A stretch of 64,000 nt of DNA from Lepiota brunneoincarnata (taxonomy: Eukaryota; Basidiomycota; Agaricomycetes; Agaricales; Agaricaceae), in NCBI GenBank assembly GCA_023014365.1, contig JAEBUN010000028.1, positions 1 through 64,000 of the forward strand. The letters run 5' to 3'. Within the stretch, counting starts at the first letter, position 1; each line of letters begins with the position of its first letter. Shown here piece by piece: positions 45,647 through 58,788 of the stretch. Made by a program: the position numbers and the translations under genes. The notes below the pieces were generated by a model. It saw only the letters and a list, made by a program, of their open reading frames with translations. It ran no database searches and was not told where the DNA came from.

Positions 45647-46594
45647 CTAAGCACTGCAATCCACCATTTCCCAGTCTTCATTTCGGACGTGCACCCAAGC
45701 ATTCGATAGCATGGCCGAACCACTGCAAGACCCCTGATCACTAGGAGCGGCGCCGTTTGGCACCGACCGGTCCTCCATAACAACATCCTCCCTGATCTCC
45801 CGTTCAGCGACGATTTTTTCCAACTCTTGTGTGGCCGTCAGGATGGACAGCGCTAACCGAGGACCCATCCGCAAGATCTTTTGCCCTTCGGAGGAGCATC
45901 GCATGCAAGCTGTGATCGCTTTGCGGTAAAGATCTGGTTCAGGCTTGGATCGGGGGAATACCGGTCGACCAGGGAGAAGATGGCGATTAGGTGAGAGGGG
46001 GGATGAGGCTCGGAGATTTTGAGGAACGCGGAACGGAGTGGAGGTGGATGTGGATTCCGAGATTGATGATGTTAATGGCTCGCTAGCGGGGTTGGTTACA
46101 TCGAGCAACGTGGGTGTCCGGCTCAGCGGCCGGCTTCTGGATGAGTGTGGTGACGTGGAAGTGGGTTTAGGTGACGACTGGACCTGCTGGGGCTGACAGG
46201 ACTGCGGTTGGGGCTGTGAGTACGTGCACTCCAGACGAGTACGGAAGGTGATGGGCTCGAGGTTGAGACTTGCGCGTGTGGCTGCTTTGCGCCGTTGCCG
46301 CTGGTCCTTGTAGTATTGCAAAGATTGGTGGTAGGGGACGGCGGCAGATGACCCCTGAGATGGACGACATGTGCCAGAGACACTGGCGACGGTAAGAGAA
46401 GAACAAGCACTAGGAAGCACAAGGTATGACTCGGTTCGACGAAGACCCATTGCTGTTGAGGAGGTGCGGGGTGCCTTTGTTGGGCGGGGGCTGGCTGCGA
46501 AGGAAGTGGTGGCTACTGAGAAAGATGAGGTACGCTTTCTAGGCGGGGGTTTGGGAAGATGGTCGAAAGCGAGAGGGGTCTGGACGAGGGACAT
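45647..46594 (-). CDS. Disordered hypothetical protein with conserved-looking helical C-terminus
   Basis: Single frame of about 315 codons from ATG 46594 (MSLVQTPLAFDHLPKPPPRK); an upstream in-frame ATG adds 35 residues of poor composition. The first two thirds are Ser/Thr/Pro/Gln-rich (TYSQPQPQSCQPQQVQ; SSRSRPLSRTPTLLDVTNP). From about residue 210 a well-ordered helical block follows: DLYRKAITACMRCSSEGQKI, LRMGPRLALSILTATQELEK, IVAEREIREDVVMED, and the C-terminus NEDWEMVDCSA. The pattern, disorder then a short helical domain, is common for fungal regulators; no known domain is recognised. Codon use and length make it a credible gene. Confidence 0.65.
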   Translation of the reverse strand: MSLVQTPLAFDHLPKPPPRKRTSSFSVATTSFAASPRPTKAPRTSSTAMGLRRTESYLVLPSACSSLTVASVSGTCRPSQGSSAAVPYHQSLQYYKDQRQRRKAATRASLNLEPITFRTRLECTYSQPQPQSCQPQQVQSSPKPTSTSPHSSRSRPLSRTPTLLDVTNPASEPLTSSISESTSTSTPFRVPQNLRASSPLSPNRHLLPGRPVFPRSKPEPDLYRKAITACMRCSSEGQKILRMGPRLALSILTATQELEKIVAEREIREDVVMEDRSVPNGAAPSDQGSCSGSAMLSNAWVHVRNEDWEMVDCSA

Positions 46595-48368
46595 AAGTAG
46601 GACCGTTGGAATGGGGGGCAGAGAGGAAAGCCTGTGTGAGAGTTGATATGTACGCCAGAACAAAAGCGTTACCCGGCTGGGAACAATGTGACCAAACAAT
46701 CCAGTGGTGTAACACCTTCTATTTATGGTATCGGGATCTCGGTGGCGGTGTCCACGGAACGGATAAGGTTCAGGCCAGATCTCGATTAAAATCAGCGCTT
46801 GGTGCCTATCATTGTCTCGAGACCAACAATCACATCTGCCAGATGGCCCACAGGTGCTACGAGTTCCAGTTAGAGCGCCGAGTTAACCAAGTAGACGGTC
46901 ACCGCGTGCAACCGCGCGGCCGCAGATATCCGAGACTGCTGTCACACCGAGTCACACAACCGTCGTCGCGCCTCACGCCCGTCTCGAGGCGCATCAAATG
47001 ATCAAAGGCGGGCCACCATGATGCCGCCACGAGGCTGGGTGTGAAAATGATGCAGGGAACAGGTACTCCGGATGGCTTTGACCGTAGCCACACACTGCGC
47101 CCAGCAGCGTATATCACCCCGGGTTCTGTGAGAGCTAAGGATACTGGGCAGGCAACCTGTTATCGCATTGGCCAGTCAGGGATGAGACAAATAGCACTTG
47201 TTCACAAAAAGGATTGAAAGGAAAGGACAGCTATTGAGATCGCCAGAGAAGGCAGGGAGAAAGGGAGGTGGGGAATGTGTAAGCTGTTGCCGAGTAAAGA
47301 GTTCGCACGGCTGACTACTGCCACGGCACATAGGGTCGTCCAAAAACGTCCTGAATCTGAGTATCTCCCTGACAACCATATGAAATCCCTTTGTTTGAAA
47401 GCACTTCTTGTTCAACAAGGCACTCCCCTAATTCACCGGACACCCTTCAGTATTACAGCTCCGCACATACATATACATAACTGGAAAGTACAATTCATTA
47501 AATCCTTCCTTTACCCCAGATTTTACATGGTGATGTGGGGAGCATTCCATTCTTAAGCTTCCAATGCCAGCGTTAATTTCCACTATCGTTCGTTAGTGCG
47601 GATGTAGGACAAGTTACTTTGAGATTTCATGTGCCTTCTTCCACTGGTTCCTTTGGAGGCATCAGAATGGAGTGTGTCGATGACTCAGATGCCAACGCTG
47701 GGCGTCGCTCAAACTCCTTGAATCCCAGTTGCTGGACAACTACATACTTGTCTGCGGACATTGTGGGATTCTAGGGCTTCATTCGCCGAAGAAATGTATC
47801 CCTTGCCTCGGCCAATTTACATTGGTTGCTTGCCGGGTGCTATGGTCAAGATTGTTTTGATAAGCAGAAGCTGAAGCAGAAGCTGACATGATCATTATCC
47901 CACTTGCAACCACACCACTACGTACACACAGCAAGGCCACGCCGAAGTACGGGTGGGTAATCCCCCAAACATCATTGAATGCACTCTGTGATTGTTCGGG
48001 CCTCGTGTTGGTACTCCTTATCTTAGTTCCCAGTCGGTTACAAATTTGAACAACGTTCAAACCCATCGTCCCAGGCTTAGCCAACTCCACACAAGTCCTC
48101 GCCTCCACAGCGGGCGCGAATGGTCATCGGGGCCATTACTTCTCCTCTTCTGGCTCCTACTTGTCTCAGGAGAGCAAGACCTTCTCACGCAGTACCCTCG
48201 CTATCTTATCTCGTTGACGGCGTTCTTCGGCGTTACCCCGTCCAAAAATATGCCACACCATTTCACTCCAAGTCGCTTGCTCCCAACACACACTTTCTAA
48301 AGTCCTAAAGTTGGTCCAAGCCCCGAGTCTTAGGAGAAGAAGAGCTTTACTGTCTCCCTTGAACAAGG
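46595..48368. other. Intergenic before urease
   Basis: No gene supported. Minus-strand frames at 47779-48108 and 48166-48537 lack motifs; the second is antisense to urease exon 1. Confidence 0.5.
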
Positions 48369-51300
48369 ATGCGCATTCTACCGCGCGAAGAGGCAAAGGT
48401 TCTTTTGCATCAGGTGCGCCCGTGCACTCCCCTTGCAGAGATAAGGGCATATCGCTAAAGCGAGTCTCAACCCTCCTGGTTTTGTGACTCAAATAGGTTG
48501 GGTTCCTTGCCCAGAAGAGACTGGCCAGAGGCGTCAAGCTAAATCAGACTGAAGCCGTCGCTTTGATCGCTTCTGTCCTTCAAGAGCGCATTCGTGATGG
48601 CCAACACTCCGTCGCGGAACTGATGCAGCATGGCAAGACTCTGCTTGGACGAAGGCACGTACTACCCAACGTGCCAAGTCTCCTGCATGAAATTCAGGTG
48701 GAAGGTACATTCCCTGACGGGTGAGACCACTAGTTCTCTTCCCCTCCCTCCCTCCCCAGTGTCATTGCTGACCGTTCCACTCCCTGGCAAAGAGTATTCC
48801 TGGTAACAGTACACGATCCAATATGTACCGAAGGCGCTGACCTTGAGGCAGCCCTCTACGGCTCCTTCCTCCCCGTTCCCTCACAAGACCTCTTCCCAAT
48901 AACACCCGAATCCGAATACGCACCCGAGAAATGCCCCGGCGCCGTTATAGCCCAGAAACAAGACATTACCCTCAACAAAGGGAGGAAACGGGTTCAACTC
49001 CGTGTCACGAACACCGGCGACAGACCCATTCAGGTTGGGTCGCATTACCATTTTATCGAGACGAACGGCGCCCTCTCGTTTGATCGGCTTAGGGCGTACG
49101 GGAAACGATTAGATATAGCCGCTGGTACCGCTGTGCGTTTTGAACCCGGTGACACGAAGACAGTCACTCTTGTATCGATTGCGGGGAATAGGGTGATTTC
49201 TGGTGGGAATGGGTTAGCCACGGGGCATGTGGATGTGAATGACCTGAAGGGGGGAGAAGCTATGATGGAGAAGGTTCTGCAGGGTGGTTTTGGATATGTA
49301 CCCGAACCGGGTGCTTTGGAGGTCACTGTGGATCCTACGATTGGGAGAGAGGCGTATATATCGATGTTTGGGCCTACGGTTGGGGACAAAGTAAGATTGG
49401 GAGATACTGCGTTGTGGATTGAGGTTGAGCATGATGAGGTGAAGTGCCTTTGTTTTTTTGCTTTGTTTGTTGGGGCTGAGCCCTCGTAGGCGGTCTATGG
49501 TGATGAAGTCAAGTTTGGAGGGGGTGCGAGGGCCTTCAATAATACTCCTTCTGCGACGACTGTGCTAAGTTGTTGACAGGTAAAACTATTCGAGAGGGGA
49601 TGGGTCAAGCAACCAATCGTTCATCAGCAGAAACTCTCGATCTCGTCATCACGAATGCCCTTATCGTCGACTGGTCAGGAATATATAAGGTATACCCTTC
49701 GGGATTACATGTCACCGCGAAGGCTGAGCCCCCACTACGAAGGCAGACATTGGCGTAAAGAACGGTCTCATTTGCGGTATTGGAAAAGCCGGTAATCCTG
49801 ATGTCATGGCCAACGTCCACCCAGCTCTGGTCATTGGTTCCTCAACAGAAGTGATTGCAGGCGAAAAACTCATTGTAACGGCTGGCGCCATCGATGCACA
49901 CATCCACTATATTTGTCCTCAGCAAGTCGAAGAGGCCCTTGCCTCGGGCACAACAACCATGATTGGCGGCGGAACTGGACCTAGCGCGGGGACGAACGCT
50001 ACTACATGTACCCCTAGCAGGTTTTATATGCAACATATGCTAGCTGCTACGGACAGCCTGCCAATGAACTTTGGCTTTACTGGGAAAGGAAATGATGCAG
50101 GCCCGACTGCGATTCGGGAAATTGTCCAGGCTGGTGCTGCGGGTTTGAAGTTGCACGAAGATTGGGGAACAACTCCGGCTGTTATCAAGAACTGTTTGGA
50201 TGTGGCTGACGAGTACGACGTTCAGGTAGGTTTAAATAAGTTTGGGCAATACTCCCCTTGTGTATGCTAAACTCGCGCTTAAGGTTAATATTCACACTGA
50301 TACGCTCAACGAAAGTGGTTTTGTAGAAAGTGAACTTTTTTGCGTTGCTTTCTTGGATAATGAGGGGGTTGACATGAGTTTGTAGGCACTATCGCGGCTT
50401 TTGGCGGCCGAACAATTCATACGTATCACAGCGAAGGAGCTGGTGGGGGCCACGCGCCGGATATCATTGTCGTTTGCGGCCAAAGCAATGTTCTCCCTTC
50501 ATCCACTAACCCCACTCGTCCCTATTCATTGAATACTCTCGACGAACACCATGATGTCAGTGTTTGAGTGGTTATGAAAGCGTGCAGATAGACTGACATG
50601 AATTATCAGATGCTCATGGTTTGTCATCACCTGGACAAGAATATCTCTGAGGACCTTGCGTTTGCGGACTCGCGTATCAGAGCAGAAACGGTCGCGGCAG
50701 AAGACGTCTTGCATGACACGGGTGCAATTTCCATGATAAGCTCCGATTCTCAAGCCATGGGGCGAGTGGGAGAGGTAATCAGCAGGACTTGGAGAACCGC
50801 GAGTAAGATGAAAGAGGTTCGAGGCCCTCTGACCAGTCTCGGCGATACTGAGGACAAAGATAACGCTCGGGTGAAACGCTATATTGCGAAGTACACCATC
50901 AACCCGTGCGTTCGTTCCTGTTGACTAATGATCGCTCGTACGTAAGGCTGAAACGATTCGATAAGAGCTATCACACATGGCATTAGCCACCTGGTCGGCC
51001 ACATCGCAGTTGGCACTCTTGCGGATCTCGTACTCTGGAAACCAGAGAACTTTGGTGCGAAGCCTGAGGTGGTGCTCAAATCCGGCGTGATCGCGTTCGC
51101 TCAAATGGGGGATGCGAATGCCTCTATTCCCTCGGTACAGCCATTCTATTCCAAACCAATGTGGGGTGCTCAACCGGGTTCTGCGGCGCTCAACTCGGTG
51201 GCCTTTGTATCGGGACTTTCGATTGTGTCGGGCACGATTGCGTCGTATGGGTTGGCGAAGCGAGTGGAACCTGTGAGAGGATGCCGGAATATTAATAAGA

Positions 51301-51437
51301 AGGACATGAAGTGGAACGATACGACGCCTGCTATGAAAGTTGACCCGGAGAGCTATGAGGTTAGGGCTGATGGGGAGTTGATGGATGTTGAACCGGCGGT
51401 GAAGTTGCCGTTGACAAGGATATACAATTTGTTCTGA
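48369..51437 (+). CDS. URE1: Urease (nickel-dependent, single-chain eukaryotic type)
   Basis: Hydrolyses urea to ammonia and carbamate in the cytosol; needs nickel insertion by accessory proteins not in this window. One chain contains the gamma, beta and alpha regions. Gamma: [55 protein letters not shown]. Beta: [20 protein letters not shown]. Alpha: [41 protein letters not shown] (two nickel-binding His), [15 protein letters not shown] (the Lys that is carbamylated), [39 protein letters not shown] (mobile-flap Cys and His), [13 protein letters not shown] (nickel-binding Asp), and the end TRIYNLF. All metal and catalytic residues are present. About nine introns, no frameshift. The start follows the family N-terminus exactly. 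Length is about 835 residues, as usual for fungi. Confidence 0.98.
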
Positions 51438-53499
51438 CAGAGTTTCGATTTTTGGGTGGCTCATACTAGGCTTCTTGGTTGAGTTGCTCTTTCATAACTT
51501 CATCATTACTATTCCATGTAATTGTAGTCGGGGTTGTAATTGAAAATTATTCCAAGTGTGTTGAACATTTGAACTCACACAGAAGGAATGTGAGAACGCG
51601 TGCTACATACCCACGGCACTGATGGTTCAGTTTTATCGTGGCAGCATCAAAGGACAAGCTCTTGATGTTTCGTTTGGCCTGCTCTTTCGTTGGTTCGACA
51701 TAGGGGGCGGACCCTGCTCCCTCCCTTTCACCGACTGGAAGGGGGCACTTGGTGTAATTTACCCCAGGCTCTGTGTCTGATGCATCTCGGAACAGAGCTT
51801 CCTGGGCGAATGCTACAGGATAGGGTCGCCGACAATTAGAGAAACAAAATTTCAGCGATTGGAAACTCGACAATGGAATCCCATTGAAGTAACAGCACGT
51901 TCTCAAACAATCGTGCTCCACGCCGGTCGAAGTCATCTGGGTTCATTGAAAAGCTTAGGAGCCTTCACGGCCACTATCAATGCTTCCTTGAGCTCCCTAT
52001 ACGGTCGGAAATGAGTTATGTACTAGGGGCCCCTGAGCAACCACGAAACGTGGTAACCTTATGGAAAATGGAAGCGTATGGGGCTGTGCCGGCCAGAGCG
52101 GCCAACCATTAAGTATCTTGGAACCGATTGTACGACAAAGGGATATAGACCACCTACCCTTGTCACTTGTCGAGCTGAATACGAGAACGGCATGTTTAAC
52201 CTGGCCTGGATTCATTCAGCTTGACGCTTTAACTATAATCGCCTGTGCTACTTAATTCGTGGTGAAAGGCGAGATAAGAGGGTAGCATAATACTGCCTCC
52301 CGCGTCCGGAATTTTTGCGACCCGGCCGCCACAGCATTTCATGGTCCGGGTGTCGTCATATTCATTTTCGGATTATTGAGAGAAGGTAAATAAACGTTGA
52401 TAATCCAGACTCGAAGCATCCTCCGTCCCTCGGGTACGATACTCTGGCACTTCTGATAACATGCCTGGCATAATTTCAGAGACACCTCTTCTTCTTAGCA
52501 TTAACGAACAGCCACTGAAGTGCTGAAAGGAGGCAACTAGACGACGCGTCACTGGAATAGGATATCCCACCAGGTGGTGCCGTCTCGTCGCAAAATGAAA
52601 CACAGCGCAAATGTACGCGCGAGAGCAAGAGTGCGTCCAAGTAGACATGGGGCCAATATCACCATCGCCAAAGGAACGATGAGACATGGCAACACTCAAG
52701 CAGCAGCACGCAATCTTCCACAACATCACAGCGATCGAATCGGAACCATATGGGTGGGACGTGCTTTCCACTCCCTGTGCTAGTTCCTGGCTGTATATGG
52801 GTGGCGGCGTTCTCCAGTGACGTTCTTCATCAAGTTGTCCTTGGGAAGATTTGTAACTAGAGCCAGAAACGGGACCCAAATGCGTTCAGGTCTTCAAGGC
52901 CTCAAAGCCAATGATTACACAGGTATTTGAAGAACGCAGGTCTGCTTGCCATGTAAGCGCACGTGTAAATGAAGATCTCGGAGGATTACTTCTACTTCTC
53001 CCGTCACCATCTCACGCTCATCTGACGCTACTACGCATTCATATTGAACGCTTTCCAGGCATCCATCCCGGTTCTGGTTAATTCAATAGTCCCTGCCACC
53101 ACGCTTAGTGTCACCTGTCTGTGCCATAGAGAATTACACTCATAATGAACATCAGGGCATCATGTTGAGCGCAGCCGTGGCAGCTTGATCGATGCACCAC
53201 AGGTGGAATTTCGAAAAAAATAGATCGATCAAAGGCGACTATGTACGCCAACAAACTTCTTGATATTCTGTGAACAAAGCAACCGGCGAGCTCCATTTGG
53301 CACCAACCGGGAATTTTAGGAAGGCACTCAATTCCCTGCACGAGCCCATGGGAAGGATGATATTTAAGACAGAAGGTACATTTTTATCAACAACATCTAC
53401 ATTTATATCGTGTATCTGTGCTTCGTGTGAGTTAATATGCAGACGGCTACAAATCCGAAATAGAAAACTTATAATAAAAAAAGCTGCAATACTTATATA
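51438..53499. other. Intergenic between urease and ornithine decarboxylase
   Basis: Convergent 3' ends. Minus-strand frames of 129 and 168 codons (51547-51936; 52373-52879) have unlikely composition and no motif; not called. Confidence 0.5.
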
Positions 53500-55086
53500 T
53501 CAAACCTCCTGCACGCGATCGACAGAGTTCCTAAACGCGACAAGCAGCTGCCTCACCTCTTGCGCCTCCCCATCAACGCCAGCGGTATAAATCACCTTAC
53601 TGACCTCGAAACCATTGAACTGGCTCGCGGCACACACAGTATATGCACCCATATTTTCATAGCCCAACCAATCTCCCACTTGAATCCCACGCGGGAGCAT
53701 GCTGCCCTTGGATACACAGTCTATTGAGTCGCATGTAGGGCCCCAAATGCTCGCTAGCTGTTGGTGCTGGCGTTGCCGAGGCCAACAGGTGCTGTCGGAT
53801 GTGCGCTGATTGCCGCTCTGAGGAGCTGGTTTGTAAAAGGAGCCTTTGAGGGTGAGGACATGAGGCTGAGGTGTTTGATGGTCGAAGAGAATACAGTTAA
53901 ATGCGCCGTATACACCGTCATTGATATAATCTACCCCATGGGAGAAAACGAAATCGAGGTCAGAGCAAAGTACTCGAGGTCAGTAGAGTTAGAAACGCTT
54001 ACACATAACTTTGGGTTGCTCCTCAGCACCCTCCTCCATATTTACCGCAATGCTCAGATTCCCATTTAAAGGGGCCCTCCTCGCAATCACATTAACCGCG
54101 ATTTTGAACGCCGTTGCAACATAAAACCTTCCGGGCTCAGCAATAATCCGCAGCCCCGTTTTCCTTTCTCTCCTCCTCGGGAAAATACTCCCCAATGGAA
54201 ACTCTCAACACCTCCGCCGCACGTACGAACAACCGGTCCTCAAACCCACCCCCAACGTCCAAAAACGTAAAGTTGTACCCTGCTTCCCGGCCCATATCGA
54301 ACACCGCCCTTGCTCGGCATATCGCATCGCGGTACACCGATGGATCATAGCATCCGCTCCCCACATGAAAGCTCACACCAATGACTTCTAGTTCCAGTTC
54401 CCTCGCTTTGGCAAGTAGCGATGGGACGCTGGATAGCGGGGCACCAAATTTGATGTTCAACGAACAGAGGCTTTTTGAATCATCTGTGAATATCCGTATG
54501 ACCAATTTAGCACGGGGGTGGGTCCGTGCGACTTTGTACAGTTCGTCATGCGTTGTCGAACGTCATGGTCTCCACACCGGCTTTCGCCGCGGCACGGATG
54601 AAGGAGACGGCTTTGCATGGGTTGGCAAAGATGATACGGGAGGGATGGATAGTGCCCTTCTCCGCTCGAGAGGACCCGGTTGATCTCCCCGTTGGAGGCA
54701 CAGTCGAAGCCTGCGCCAAGAGATGCGAGGAGACGGATGATGTAGGGGTCGGGGTTGCATTTCACCGCTAGGCGAACAAATTAAGATGGTCTAGTAGATC
54801 AAGCGGTGAGCGAGTACGCACCATAATATGGTTGGATCTCAGGTAGGTGAGTTGTCCATTTCTGGTGTTGCTTGAACACCTCGCTCAAATCCGCAACAAA
54901 AAAGGCCTTTTCGGCGTCCGGTTCACCTGCAGCAGCGAGTCTCCGGGCGTTCACAACTCCACTGCGCAAGTGCACATCAGGGTGACCCTGATAGAGTGGT
55001 GGTAGCTCTGGGAAAATAATCTCCCCTTTTGGCTGGTCGTGAACGAAACCATTCTCGTTCTGATCGACGTTTACTGTCAAAGTCAA
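53500..55086 (-). CDS. Ornithine decarboxylase
   Basis: PLP enzyme making putrescine from ornithine, first step of polyamine synthesis; active as a dimer with shared active sites. Starts [45 protein letters not shown], where K binds PLP (codon for A split by an intron); [62 protein letters not shown] (phosphate loop); [41 protein letters not shown] with the catalytic Cys and Asp; [20 protein letters not shown] and FNGFEVSK. Stop at 53500-53502. Three single-base shifts interrupt the frame, near 54160, 54550 and 54665, between well-conserved blocks. An upstream frame (to 55328) rich in Asp and Pro may be a leader peptide or longer N-terminus. In other eukaryotes the enzyme is controlled by polyamine-driven antizyme. 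Confidence 0.93.
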
Positions 55087-56896
55087 AGTCGTTCGGACTT
55101 GGTTTTTATGCCGGTGAGAATAAGGGGATCTGGAGGAGGGGTAGAGACAGGATGATGAGGCTTCAAAGTCTCGTCAAATGTATAACGATCATCATTTTTT
55201 GTGGTCCAGTCCAAGTCAGTTCCATAACATAGGGTTCCGTAAGTTTCTGCAGACGAGGATTGCAATCCAAACTCGATAACGTTATGCGTAAAGATTGGGG
55301 TGTCTTTGTCAAAGCCAAGTCCGATCATCGATATCCGGAGCGATGAGTTCGAGCCAATATTCCAAAGCCTATTAGAGTTGCAGCTATAAAGTAGCGCCGG
55401 TTACGTAGTAGAAATGAATGGTATTTTGGTTTAGGTCGGTGGCGTATTGATTGGGTTAGATGGGCGGCTATTTGGCTAATTGATCGGTTGGTCCGTCGGT
55501 TTGCTCGGTCGGTCTAGTCAAGGCGGAAAAAAAACGAAGAACGACTTGAGATGTGAGAGGAATTGGGCCCAAAAAATCACCGGGGGCTCAAACCGCCACG
55601 AGGGTCAGAGGGAATCCGCGGGGCGGGAGAGATCCGGCAATGTGTTGGGTGTTTTCAGTCACTAGTGGGTTCCTCGCTCCCTGTACAGCGAGGAAAGAGC
55701 TTGAAGGGCGAATAAAAAATGGGGGATGAGGTGGGGAAGAGAGGTGCGAGTCGATAAGAAAAGAGAAGCCGGTTTGATGAGTGATATCAGTCTGCGAATG
55801 CGGTGCTGTCCGTGTGTACTTTTGATCCTGTTAGGTAGGTCCACCTGCGAAAATATATCAGGGGGATTGAGGTGGTAGACGGGATCAGAATCACGATTGT
55901 GCACACGTGTACCCGAGAAAATGGCGACGTACCACGAACAGACGACCACCTGGTTGTGCCCCCCCCCCCACCAAGGTGCAGAGTCCATGAGCTGCTTAGA
56001 AAATTATTAGTGGGAGAAGTGAAGAACCATGACATACTGAGGGGTCAATAGCCTTCAAGTCGCTATTTCTTTTGTGGGTTGTAATATTGGCGTTGTAAGT
56101 GCAGGATCGCCGACGAGTCAAGGGTCAATTTTTTAATTCAAAGAGGCGACTTACGTAATGTCTCCGCGCGGCTCTGACATCAGGGATACATCCTCACTCC
56201 CAAATTTCACTACGTAACCACGGTCCGCCAGTGGAATGGATGACTTCCCATAAGAAATCTGGAAAAATCAAGAGGCTCAGAATTTGTTGAAATTCAGGTC
56301 CGGGGAGATCCGGGGGCTTTTTTCGACTTCCGTGGCTTGAAATGTTTACCTCCCTACGTTTGACCCATTTAGTATCGGCGCGTTCAGCTTTGATCCGCAT
56401 GCCCAAAGGCGGCAATCAGGCGTTTGGGAATGGGGGTCAGGAGGTTTGCCTAGGTAGCGCTGCCCGTGAATTTGAAATTTGTCTTCAGCTCTGAGATCAT
56501 TTGGGACGTCGGGTGCCTGTGGGTAGTCACCCAAGGATGCTCCCTCTTTCTTCGCTCAAATGCGTGTGCGTGCCCTAGAACCTGGAACTTAAGAACTCAT
56601 CGCTGATCCCGACTCCTCATGGTACTACAAGTATGCAAATATTCATGTATAGTGTTATAGATACAAATATCTATTTCTGTGCTGTAGAATGAGTGTGCGA
56701 TTGGCGTATTGCTAAAGTTGAGCTTGGGCGTTCATAAAAAGAGCGTGGAAGATACAGCTAGAATGGACATTGCAAGTGACTTGGGAACCCGAGCCAAAAA
56801 CCCTGAGAAATAAAATTAAAAAAAGGGGATGTGAATAGCAACCATCCAACCCCCAGTGCATAATCCAAAAAAAAAAAGAGAGCCGCAAGTCGAGCA
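55087..56896. other. Intergenic between two minus-strand genes
   Basis: Ornithine decarboxylase upstream region and 3' flank of the acidic protein. 55083-55328 (minus) may be an ODC leader frame; other frames are unconvincing. Confidence 0.45.
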
Positions 56897-58788
56897 TCAA
56901 GCGCAAGCCTGGATCTGCACCCCAACAACCTGCACATCTCCAACCCACCCCTCTTCTTCCGAGTCAGCATCCTCTTCCCAAAAACTCATCAACACGGTCC
57001 CCCTCACTTTCTCTCCTTCACCCTCTTCCTTTCCATTCCCAACCATTTCCTCAGCCTCCTCGTCACTTTCACTCATATCCGATCCTGAGCTTGAGGAATC
57101 ATCATCGTCCTCATCGTTGACATATCCCTCTTCAAACCCATCCTCCTCCAACTCAAACTCATCCAAATCCCTTATAATTGGACTCTGCAACAGCTGTTTC
57201 TCCAACTCATCACTCCACGGCTCTGGATCTTCGTAGTCGCTCGCATGAGCATGCAAGCCCGAGGTCGAATCGAGATCGTTGTAATTGACCCAACTCTCGT
57301 TTAACCTCTCCATCGAGCGATTCCCGTACGGGAAACTCAGGAACACCGCGCCGGGGTCCATATCCATCTCCTCACTCTCCCTCCCCTCTTCTTCGCTCGA
57401 GTCCGCAGAGCCAGTAGTGCGGGACACATCGAGCGTCGGCAGGCTCAGCAACATCGACTGCCTCCTGAGCATTTCCAATTCCTTCTCCTTTCTCATCTCA
57501 ACCTCGAACGCGCGGTAGGCCAGGAATCCCTTGAATAGCGTGTCGCTCGCACAATACCGACAATGCTTGGACGGTCCAGACCAAGCGTGTATACCCCACC
57601 CCAACAGGTTTTGTTGTTCCTGTCGTACACCATCGCAAATACTAATCGACCAGTGATTAGCCTCGACTGCTCCTAGAAAAGAGAGAGACCCAGGTTGAAC
57701 TCACTTGCGACACCTTGTCAAGGGTAATCCCGCCAACGCCCTCTCAAATACACCAACTTTCCCCTTTCTCCCATTCAAACGATCTTCGGCACCACGAGTG
57801 CCACACGCAGGATCCCTCAAAAACGTCCATGCACAAGCTGGTGCATCGCCCCTCACTGGATTGAAAAACGACGGCATAACAGGCGCATACTTATTTCTCT
57901 CCCTCACATGATTCCAGCTCGTCATGAATCCCTGCTGCCGCTGCTTGTGAAGCATAAACGGATGGGAGATAGGGGTGGTCTGATGCAGGCGGGGAGTTAG
58001 TACGGAAGGTAAGGTGGCAGAAGATAACGGGGGGGTTGGTGGCGCTGGTGGTACCGGTGGTGCTGGTGAGGATGCGAGGTGGGAACGGGGTGTGTTTATG
58101 GTCAGGCCAGAGGTGGGTCGAGATGCTGTGTTATCGGGAGAAAATGAGTCCCCGTGTTTCACAGGAAGAGAGGCAGGCGTGAGGACAGGCGTCGCAGGTG
58201 GCGACAAGGCCTCATCCTGGGTAGGTGAAGGAGTGATTGTTCTACTACAATAGCCCCCCAGAAACGATACCATCTGGAACGCGTTCCAGATGGAAGCATC
58301 GGACTCTGACTCTGCAAGAGAATCGGCGGCATTAGCCGAATCACATTTGAGTTCCAGCTCCCTCGGAGTGGAGGACGCAGTGTCGGCCTCTGGAGTATTC
58401 ATCGTCTTTGGCGTTGGTTTCGAGAGGCCGGGTGGAGGAAAAGAATAACTGGGAGTCGGTTTGGGATGGGAGAGAGTTGGAGGAGTTGGAATAGTCGTCG
58501 GGGTTGGGGTGGGTAGGGCTTGCGGATGCCCAAGTAGGAGTCGGCTGGGGAAACTGTACAGCTGACGCGGCTATCGGCAATGCTGACTCGATCCCTGCTC
58601 TGAATCCTCCTGAGTCGACACTGGTTGATATCCCGCTGGAGTAAGAAGTTTCAGCACTGGTGTGGTGGAGGAGGGGGTACGGAGGGACGGACCGTTGGCA
58701 ACTTGTCTTCCGGCTTGCTCTCCATGTTTTTATTTTCAAGCTGCTGGGGCTTCGGGGGAGTGTTGCGGGTTATACCCGAGTCTGACAT
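56897..58788 (-). CDS. Large hypothetical protein with Pro-rich N-terminus and acidic C-terminus
   Basis: Not recognised. Likely start MSDSGITRNTPPKPQQLENK at 58788; a Pro/Ser/Thr-rich region follows in shifting frames; from about 58402 one frame is clear: SDASIWNAFQMVSFLGGYCS, then SHLASSPAPPVPPAPPTPPL and an ordered block MTSWNHVRERNKYAPVMPSF, FNPVRGDAPACAWTFLRDPA, RKGKVGVFERALAGLPLTRC. After an intron of about 90 bases the last part (56897-57604) gives CRYCASDTLFKGFLAYRAFE, a Lys/Glu helix, and a very acidic end (EDDDDSSSSGSDMSESDEEA). The ordered blocks with scattered Cys suggest a real conserved gene, perhaps nuclear. At least one frameshift or missed intron lies at 58400-58700. Confidence 0.55.

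Noticed and set aside
52373..52879. 168-codon minus-strand frame downstream of urease
   Set aside because: Unlikely composition and no recognisable domain.
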